Below are positions 57,840-64,000 of a stretch of 64,000 bases of DNA, piece after piece. The notes beneath the pieces are model-generated. The model was not told the DNA's origin and did no database searches. It saw only the letters and a list, made by a program, of their open reading frames with translations. The translations under genes were made by a program, and so were the position numbers. Source of the DNA: Haematococcus lacustris (taxonomy: Eukaryota; Chlorophyta; Chlorophyceae; Chlamydomonadales; Haematococcaceae); NCBI GenBank assembly GCA_030144725.1, contig JASKMD010000019.1:1465989-1529988 (forward strand), given 5' to 3'. Positions within the stretch are counted from its first letter, which is position 1, and every line of letters starts with the position of its first letter.

Positions 57840-60528
57840 GGTGCTGCCGGCCTCTTCACACTTCCCGCCGTGAAGGAGTTGGCTGATGAGGTTGGGGTGG
57901 AGGGGGAGGGGGACAGGGAGGGCGGCCCCATGGGCCCAGGGCTTGGCTGTGGGTTGGGAGTGTTGCTGGCAGCGCTGGCTAGCCACCACACATCCTGCAA
58001 GGCAGGGTGGGCGGCGCGGTACAGCAACCAGGGGTGTGTGAGGGGGCTGGGAGGAGAGTGAGGGAGTGAGGGGAGTGAGGGGAGGGGAGGAGGTAGCTTG
58101 GGCCGCAAGGGCTAGAGAGGGAGGCAGCGGTCATAGAATACAAAGATAGCCTGGTCAGGGCTGCAGGGTACGGTGCGGGGAACAGACAAGCTGGGTGAGG
58201 GTGAGGGCTGGGGGGCTGAGCTGGTACGTGGCACACTCAGCTGAGCTTGTTTATTGTTGAGGGTGGGATGAGGGGTGAGGGGTGAGGGGTGAGGGGTGAG
58301 GGGTGAGGGGTGAGGGGTGAGGGGTGAGGGGTGAGGGGTGAGGGGTGAGGGGTGAGGGGTGAGGGGTGAGGGGTGAGGGGTGAGGGGTGAGGGGTGAGGG
58401 GTGAGGGGTGAGGGGTGAGGGGTGAGGGGTGAGGGGTGAGGGGTGAGGGGTGAGGGGTGAGGGGTGAGGGGTGAGGGGTGAGGGGTGAGGGGTGAGGGGT
58501 GAGGGGTGAGGGGTGAGGGGTGAGGGGTGAGGAGTGCGCCTAGCAAAGTGATTGCCAGCATGGTGGTGATAAGGGTGGGTGTCTGAGGTGGTGTGCTGGT
58601 GCACCACAATGCAGCAGTGGCGCACCATGGTGGCCCCTGGGTAGGGGTGTGATCCCTGCCTGCCTGCTGACCCGCTTGCCTCCCTACCTGGCAAATCCCT
58701 TCCTTGCGCCGTCCGCCCACCAGCAGGAGCCTGCCCCCCGACAGTGCTGCCATGCTGTGGCACATGCGCTCAGAGGGCCAGGGCTGTGATAGGGAGTGAG
58801 CAGTGTGAGACGAGTTGCCTAGAAGCTGGACAGCAGCTGAGGGTGGTGCACTGGAGCTGCGCTCAGGGTTGATCTTAGACCAGCTGCAGGCGAGGGAAAG
58901 TGAGGAGGGAGCAGGGGATGGAGGGAAAGGGGCCGAGGGTGAAGGGAAGAGGCCAGAGGTTTGAGGAGCAGGGGAAAGAAGAAGAAGTCGGGGCACCCTG
59001 CCCAATGTAAAAATGTGTGTGATGTGAGTCTGAGGCGAGTCTTGGGCGCGCGTGTGATGCACCCCCTCATCATCACCAAGCAGGATGAAAAACCAGGGTC
59101 AGGCCAGGGTTAAGAAAGGGTCAGGCCAGGGTCAGGCCAGGGACGGGCCAGGGTCAGGCAAGAGTCAGGGAAGGATGAAGCGAAGGGCAGGCCAGGGTCA
59201 GGCAAGGAGCAGGCAGCCCACCCCACCTGAAGCTGGCCAGGTTCAAGGCCCACAGCTCGCTGCACTGCACATAGCTGCGTGACAAGGACAGGAAGGAGGA
59301 GGTGTCCAGGCAGCCGCCGAACACGAAAGCCTGCTGTGCGCCAGCCAATACAAAGCTGTGGCCAAACCGGCCAGGAGGGGACGGCCTCGCCTTCACTAGG
59401 GTCCACCTGCACATGTAGCTTTGAAACAATGTAAATACATGACATTTATCATGGTTTTTTAGTTTTTAAATGAAATACATGTAATAAGACACTAGGGTCC
59501 CCCTGCACGCACATGCCATTTTTTATTTCATTAGTTTACATGTAATTAGACACTAGGGTCCACCTGCACACACAGCAGGGGGATGGCTGCCGGGGCACTC
59601 CCTACCATGGCCTATGCTGGTGAATACCCTGAGTGGTGCCATGCAGGCTGGTGAAAACCCAGCGCTTAGGTCACATGTTCCATTTCCCTCTGAACATGGC
59701 CCATGCCAGCTGGCAGTAGTGGCGCAGCCCATGCTGCCGCTACACTGCAGCTTCTGGCTGGCTGCTCCCCTGCACCGCACCGCCCCGTACAGCAGCTGGC
59801 AGCTCGGGTAGCAGCACTGCTCACCACAACAAACCCCAGCCAGCCAGCTGACCAGGCAGACCAGCCAGCCCTGCCAGTCTTGCCAGTCCCCTGCCCAGGC
59901 CAGGCGTTGTCCACTTCCTTGCCGTGGCCCTAGTTGTGAAGGTGGGTCATGTTTCATTAGGGGCCCACAAGAGGGGCCTGCAAAGAAAGAGAGAGAGAGA
60001 GAAAGAGCACGCTACCCATCAGTCAGCCGACCCACCTGGCTACCTCCCCTGCCGTCTGGATGCTGGCGCCGCCTGACCCTCCCAACCCTGGCCCTGGCCC
60101 TTGCGTCGACTGGCTGGGTGGCGGCAGCCAGTCAGCAGGCGGGCCCGGGGGCAGCTTCAGGCTCCACAGGTCGTCCAGCACGCCTGAGTCACGTTCGCCG
60201 CCAAAGACCAACAGCCGGCCGTCAGCCTGCCATAGGAGGTAGACATAACAGGCAGTCATAACAGACATAACAGACAGTCACGACAGACATAACAGACAGC
60301 CACAACAGACATAACAGGCAGTCACAACAGACATAACAGACAGCCACAACAGACGTAACAGACAGCCACAACAGACGTAACAGACAGCCACAACAGACAT
60401 AACAGACAGCCACAACAGACGTAACAGACAGTCACCACTCACTTGCACAGCTATGGCAACAAGGCACAGGTCCAGTCATTAGCAGCATCAAAAGTTGGCA
60501 TCAGCAGGACCTCCATGTCCTGTTCCCA

Positions 60529-60563
<35 letters not shown>

Positions 60564-61231
60564 GGCTGCTGCCGTGGCTGCTGCCGTGGCTGCTGCCGTG
60601 GCTGCTGCCGTGGCTGCTGCTGCTGCTATAGTGGCTGCGTGACTGCCGTAGTTTCTGCTGCTGGGCCAGCATCCAAGGCACAGCAACTGACCCACATAGA
60701 CAGCTGCGTGCATCTTGCGGGGTGGTGGGCTGGGTGCCGGGACACGCAGCGGCTGCCACACAGACCTGCGGCCAGGAACACACACTCTGGTGCCACTGCT
60801 GCTCTTAATGCTGCTGCTGCTGCTCCCACTGCTGCTGCTGCTGCTGATGATGGTGGTGAAAATGATCATGGTAACAGAAAGGGTGACGAGGACTATGGTG
60901 ATGGAAGGGACGACCGTCTGTTCTACCCACCACCAGGACCCAGAGGCTGGACGACAGCAGCAGCAGCAGTGAGCGCCAGCAGCAGCAGCAGGCGCCAGCG
61001 GCAGCAGGAGCAGCAGTCGGTAGCACCAGGAGCAGCAGTGGGCAAGAGCAGCAGGAGCAGCAGCAGGCGTCGCACCTGGTGATGTCATAGACCCAGGCAT
61101 CCGCTAGGGTGCGTCCTGACTCACTGCGCCCCGCAAACAGCACCAAGGCATCGCCCACTGCATGCACCACAGGCCCAACAACCAGTACAACACCACAGCC
61201 GGAATATGTGCTTACACGTTGCTCTCCCTTG

Positions 61232-61280
<49 letters not shown>

Positions 61281-62467
61281 TGCACACAGCTGAATGAAAT
61301 TGACCAGTGCTAGGCCTGTGGTGGGGCTGGAGCTGGGGCTGGGGCTGGGGCTGGGGCTGGGGCTGGGGCTGGGGCTGGGGCTGGGGCTGGGGTGGGGCTG
61401 GGGCTGGGGCTGGGGCTGGGGCTGGGGCTGGGGCTGGGGCTGGGGCTGGGGCTGGGGCTGGGGCTGGGGCTGGGGCTGGGGCTGGGGCTGGGGCTGGGGC
61501 TGGGGCTGGGGCTGGGGCTGGGGCTGGGGCTGGGGCTGGGGCTGGGGCTGGGGCTGGGGCTGGGGCTGGGGCTGGGGCTGGGGCTGGGGCTGGGGCTGGG
61601 GCTGGGGCTGGGGCTGGGGCTGGGGCTGGGGCTGGGGCTGGGGCTGGGGCTGGGGCTGGGGCTGGGGCTGGGGCTGGGGCTGGGGCTGGGGCTGGGGCTG
61701 GGGCTGGGGCTGGGGCTGGGGCTGGGGCTGGGGCTGGGGCTGGGGCTGGGGCTGGGGCTGGGGCTGGGGCTGGGGCTGGGGCTGGGGCTGGGGCTGGGGC
61801 TGAGCACGGGCTGTAGCCCTGTGAGGTCGCTTGCATTCCTGACCCCTAGCAGAAGTGTGAGAACCTGTTTTAATGACCTTCCACCCAGCCCAGGTACTGC
61901 ACTGAATGCATCCTAATAGCCAACACAGGCTGCTATGTTTTGTTACTAGCCTGTGGTGGGCAGGTGCCATATCTTGATGTGGGTGGTCCTTACCACAGAC
62001 AGCTCATCCAGCTGCATACACCACCTGAGCATCGCCATGGGTTTGCGGCTGATTTGCTACCCCTCCTGCTCCTAGGGCTATGAACACTGGCTATTGACAT
62101 AGGCTGTAAGCACAGCTAGGCCAAGCTTGGGACTCAGACTGCCCTGACCATGCCCTGGCCGTGCTGGTATGGCAGGCAGGCAGGCCTGGGCGGTCGCCCA
62201 CCTGCTGTCAGGCTGGCCATGTCCCTCCTGCACGGCAACTCTTGGCTGGAGGAGCTGGGCAGCAGCTGCTGCCACTGCCAAGTGTCCTGCAGCCGACCAG
62301 CGCGGTGGGCAAGCTCAGCTGCCAGGGCACGGCACAAGTGCGGCAGCCAGGCCAGGTCAGGGCAGTGGGTGCATCAGGGGCAGCCGCCTAGTGCAGCGCC
62401 CAGGTCAGTGTCATATGTGCAGTAAGCAGGTAGGCAGCCACAACCTTGCATGCACTACACTAACCGC

Positions 62468-62518
<51 letters not shown>

Positions 62519-63271
62519 TTACGAATGCTGCATGGAGTGTCACATGCCAATGGCGCCTGACATGCCACCATGTTCGCTGCCATATGGATTAGAAATATGC
62601 ATGTCTACTGATCCCTATTCATACCCCTATGCACCTGACGCCTACCAGGCCGCCTAAACGCTTACCCGGCCACATGATTGCCCAGCTATCCAGCTGCCCA
62701 CCCGACTTCAAGTGCTCGTGCAGATGAAGCTCTGCCGCTTGCTCTCATGATGTGACCTCCCACCCGCCTGCCCGCCCACCCACCAGCCTACCCGCTTCGC
62801 CCGCCTGCATGCCGTCATGCAGCTGAGGCCCCGCAGCCCCCACTGACCCTTCCCCGCCCCGCCCACCCTCACCGCATCAATGACCCACAAGTCGTTGAAG
62901 AACGTGCGGCGGCGCTGCTTATGGTCCCCATCCATGCTGGACAACACATGCCCCCCAAACACAAACATGCGCGAGCCCACACACGCAGCTGCATGGAAGG
63001 CGCGAGGCGGGCAGGCCTGGCTGGTCTGCGGGCTGAACCATGCCCCATCCCCTGCAAGCACTGTGATGGTGTTGCAGGCCACGTGGCTTTCCTCTGGGGC
63101 TGCGGCAGAGTTTGGGGCGGACAGCACCCCTCCGAACACCACATGCAGCTCGGTGCCCCAAGCTGTATTGGCGGCTGGGATGACCACGCTGCTGTGCCCA
63201 AACCGCGACACTGCATGGCCTGGGGCGGAGGCAGAAGGGTCCAGTGCGGCTGGGCAGGGGCTCCATTCCAT
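54805..63271 (-). CDS. Six-blade Kelch-repeat protein with long disordered C-terminus
   Basis: Exons: 63271-62873, 62286-62202, 61157-61076, 60765-60696, 60226-60036, 59406-59227, 58883-58688, 57994-57555, 57261-57224, 56765-55656 and 55427-54805. Phases match throughout, giving about 1,137 residues. Six Kelch blades can be read in order: RFGHSSVV...[26 protein letters not shown]...[17 protein letters not shown]...[11 protein letters not shown]...[28 protein letters not shown]...[19 protein letters not shown]...AFVFGG...ELWALNLA and [20 protein letters not shown]...DVWWLA. The rest is Pro/Gly/Gln/Ser-rich with a poly-Gln tract. At the very end is a repeated helical motif: [20 protein letters not shown] and [19 protein letters not shown]. 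The ATG at 63271 precedes the first blade directly. Kelch propellers mediate protein binding; a specific role cannot be assigned. Several introns contain long microsatellites. Confidence 0.88.
56845..56885 (-). repeat. tRNA-like B-box segment in an intron
   Basis: On the minus strand CCTAGGTTCGATACCTGGCA forms a T-arm-like hairpin with a B-box. No complete tRNA is evident. Together with the two in the Sua5 intron it suggests scattered tRNA-derived SINE fragments. Confidence 0.35.
58263..58533 (+). repeat. (GAGGGGT)n heptamer array
   Basis: About 38 near-perfect units of GAGGGGT lie in the Kelch gene intron between the exons ending 58688 and starting 57994. On the transcribed sense (minus) strand it is ACCCCTC. 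Confidence 0.97.
60240..60432 (+). repeat. 22-bp tandem repeat
   Basis: Units of the type CAGACATAACAGACAGCCACA recur about nine times with a few substitutions, in a Kelch gene intron. Confidence 0.9.
60531..60630 (+). repeat. CTG and CTGCCGTGG compound repeat
   Basis: A CTG run is followed by four to five units of CTGCTGCCGTGG and another CTG run, within the same intron of the Kelch gene. Confidence 0.9.
61233..61279 (+). repeat. (CAG)n microsatellite
   Basis: About 15 CAG units lie in the intron between the second and third Kelch exons, next to the GGGGCT array. Confidence 0.95.
61323..61801 (+). repeat. (GGGGCT)n hexamer array, about 79 units
   Basis: A 480-bp almost perfect GGGGCT array (one 5-nt unit near 61392) lies in a Kelch gene intron. 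It produces the artificial open frames of alternating Gly-Leu, Gly-Trp, Gly-Ala, Ser-Pro, Ala-Pro and Gln-Pro on both strands. The plus strand is rich in potential G-quadruplexes; the pre-mRNA carries the complementary AGCCCC. Confidence 0.98.
62468..62516 (+). repeat. (CAGC)n tetramer array
   Basis: About 12 CAGC units lie in the first intron of the Kelch gene. Confidence 0.95.
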
Positions 63272-64000
63272 GCTCACCTGTGCCAGCGCCGGTGCAGCAA
63301 GCGAGTGCTGCTGCTAAAGCTGGACATACAAAGAACGGGGTGACATGAATTGAAGACTGGGTCTTGGCTCCCAAGCCTGGAATGCACCTTGCAGCCCTGT
63401 TCACATGCCATGCCCTGATTTGCCGTGCTATCTGTTACAACATCCTGAGCCTTGCCTACAGCCTCGCTGCCCAGATTCAGCCTAGCCTAGCTGTGTCTAG
63501 CCTCGGCCTCACCCTTTGCTCTGCTAACTTGGAATGCTGATTGCTACCCCGCCTGCGGTGTGGCAAAGGCGATGGTCCGCAAGAGCCCCGGAAGCTCTGT
63601 TCGAGGAGCGCTGCGACAAGCCTTTAATCCTAGGCACGTGGGCGGATGCTAATTTGGGTCATTCCAATCACTTTCTGCACTAGTATGTCATGGATTAGTG
63701 TCCAGCATTCACTTCTTTCTCAAGAGAGCCCCATGCTGCCTCAAATTGTAGTGTTATCAGCATCGTTTGAGACAATTAAGGTTGCTGCGTCGATGCCCAG
63801 CAGCGGGCTCCTCAGTAGCGGTGATGAGATGCGTCTCAGCGGAGGCTTTGGCAGATCAGGATAAGTGTTAGCGGGCGCCCTGGCCGGTCCACGACCCCGT
63901 CACCGTGCAGCTGCCCCCAAGCACCCTGCATGCACCTTATTCATGCCTGGCAGCCTGTCATGCATTGCTGCTTCAACTTGCAGCACAAGCGCAGTAATAG
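63272..64000. other. 5' flank of the Kelch gene; possible divergent exon
   Basis: An ATG at 63688 on the plus strand opens a short frame (MSWISVQHSLLSQESPMLPQ onward) to a stop at about 63862. It could be the first exon of a divergent gene continuing beyond the window, but no motif supports it. Confidence 0.25.

Noticed and set aside
58263..58763. Pro/Leu/Thr/His repeat protein frames at 58.1-59.0 kb
   Set aside because: They result from the GAGGGGT heptamer array; only the 58883-58688 part belongs to a Kelch exon.
61323..61801. CRISPR-like array
   Set aside because: Contiguous hexamers without spacers, in a eukaryotic intron.
61212..61970. Long frames of repeated Gln-Pro, Gly-Leu, Gly-Trp, Gly-Ala, Ser-Pro and Ala-Pro on both strands
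   Set aside because: They are translations of one GGGGCT hexamer array in an intron of the Kelch gene.
63278..63327. First exon of the Kelch gene with ATG at 63327
   Set aside because: Its donor would have to splice into the following exon within too short a distance in an incompatible phase; the ATG at 63271 gives an intact frame.

Overview
The window looks like nuclear DNA of a chlamydomonadalean (volvocine-type) green alga. The evidence is GC-rich DNA, many short exons separated by introns with GT-AG (sometimes GC-AG) borders, abundant CAG/CTG and G-rich microsatellites inside genes and introns, poly-Gln/Ala/Pro low-complexity protein segments, a plastid-type presequence, and LINE, hAT and TnpB/Fanzor-like remnants. 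The species is not determinable from sequence alone. Exon models were built by hand from splice consensus plus reading-frame phase; nothing was searched or aligned by computer.

Layout. 0.5-5.0 kb (+): a three-exon, extremely low-complexity protein. 5.6-6.7 kb (+): an intronless protein with a degenerate response-regulator receiver domain and a C-terminal coiled coil. 7.3-8.1 kb: a degraded repeat whose reading frame ends in a RuvC-III-like DRDxN motif (TnpB/Fanzor-like). 9.0-16.1 kb (-): CTP synthase, 17 exons, complete. 16.3-19.7 kb (+): biotin-protein ligase, eight exons, divergently arranged with CTP synthase across about 230 bp. 20.1-21.1 kb: 3' end of an L1-type LINE. 21.7-25.6 kb (-): Sua5/YrdC threonylcarbamoyl-AMP synthase with a long low-complexity insert. 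26.9-28.5 kb (+): a small ubiquitin-fold protein. 29.1-30.6 kb (+): a small probably plastid-targeted protein with a C-terminal membrane segment. 31.4-33.1 kb: another TnpB/Fanzor-like remnant and a 1,421-bp hAT element with intact 8-bp target duplication.

34.0-51.2 kb (-) is one giant gene. Thirty-seven exons join with matching phase into about 2,800 residues: a short conserved N-terminal domain, a roughly 600-residue disordered region, then a long array of Trp-containing helical repeats resembling centrin-binding Sfi1 repeats. 51.4-52.8 kb holds two more TnpB/Fanzor-like C-terminal remnants. 52.9-53.4 kb (+) is a 109-residue Lys/Arg-rich protein ending in a C-H-C-C cluster. 54.2-54.4 kb holds fragments of two dispersed repeats. 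54.8-63.3 kb (-): an eleven-exon six-blade Kelch protein with a long disordered C-terminus.

The recognisable housekeeping genes belong to separate pathways (pyrimidine nucleotides, protein biotinylation, tRNA t6A); no operon-like functional cluster is expected in such a genome. The most interesting material is the giant Sfi1-like gene, the series of TnpB/Fanzor-like terminal fragments, and the hAT element with perfect boundaries.
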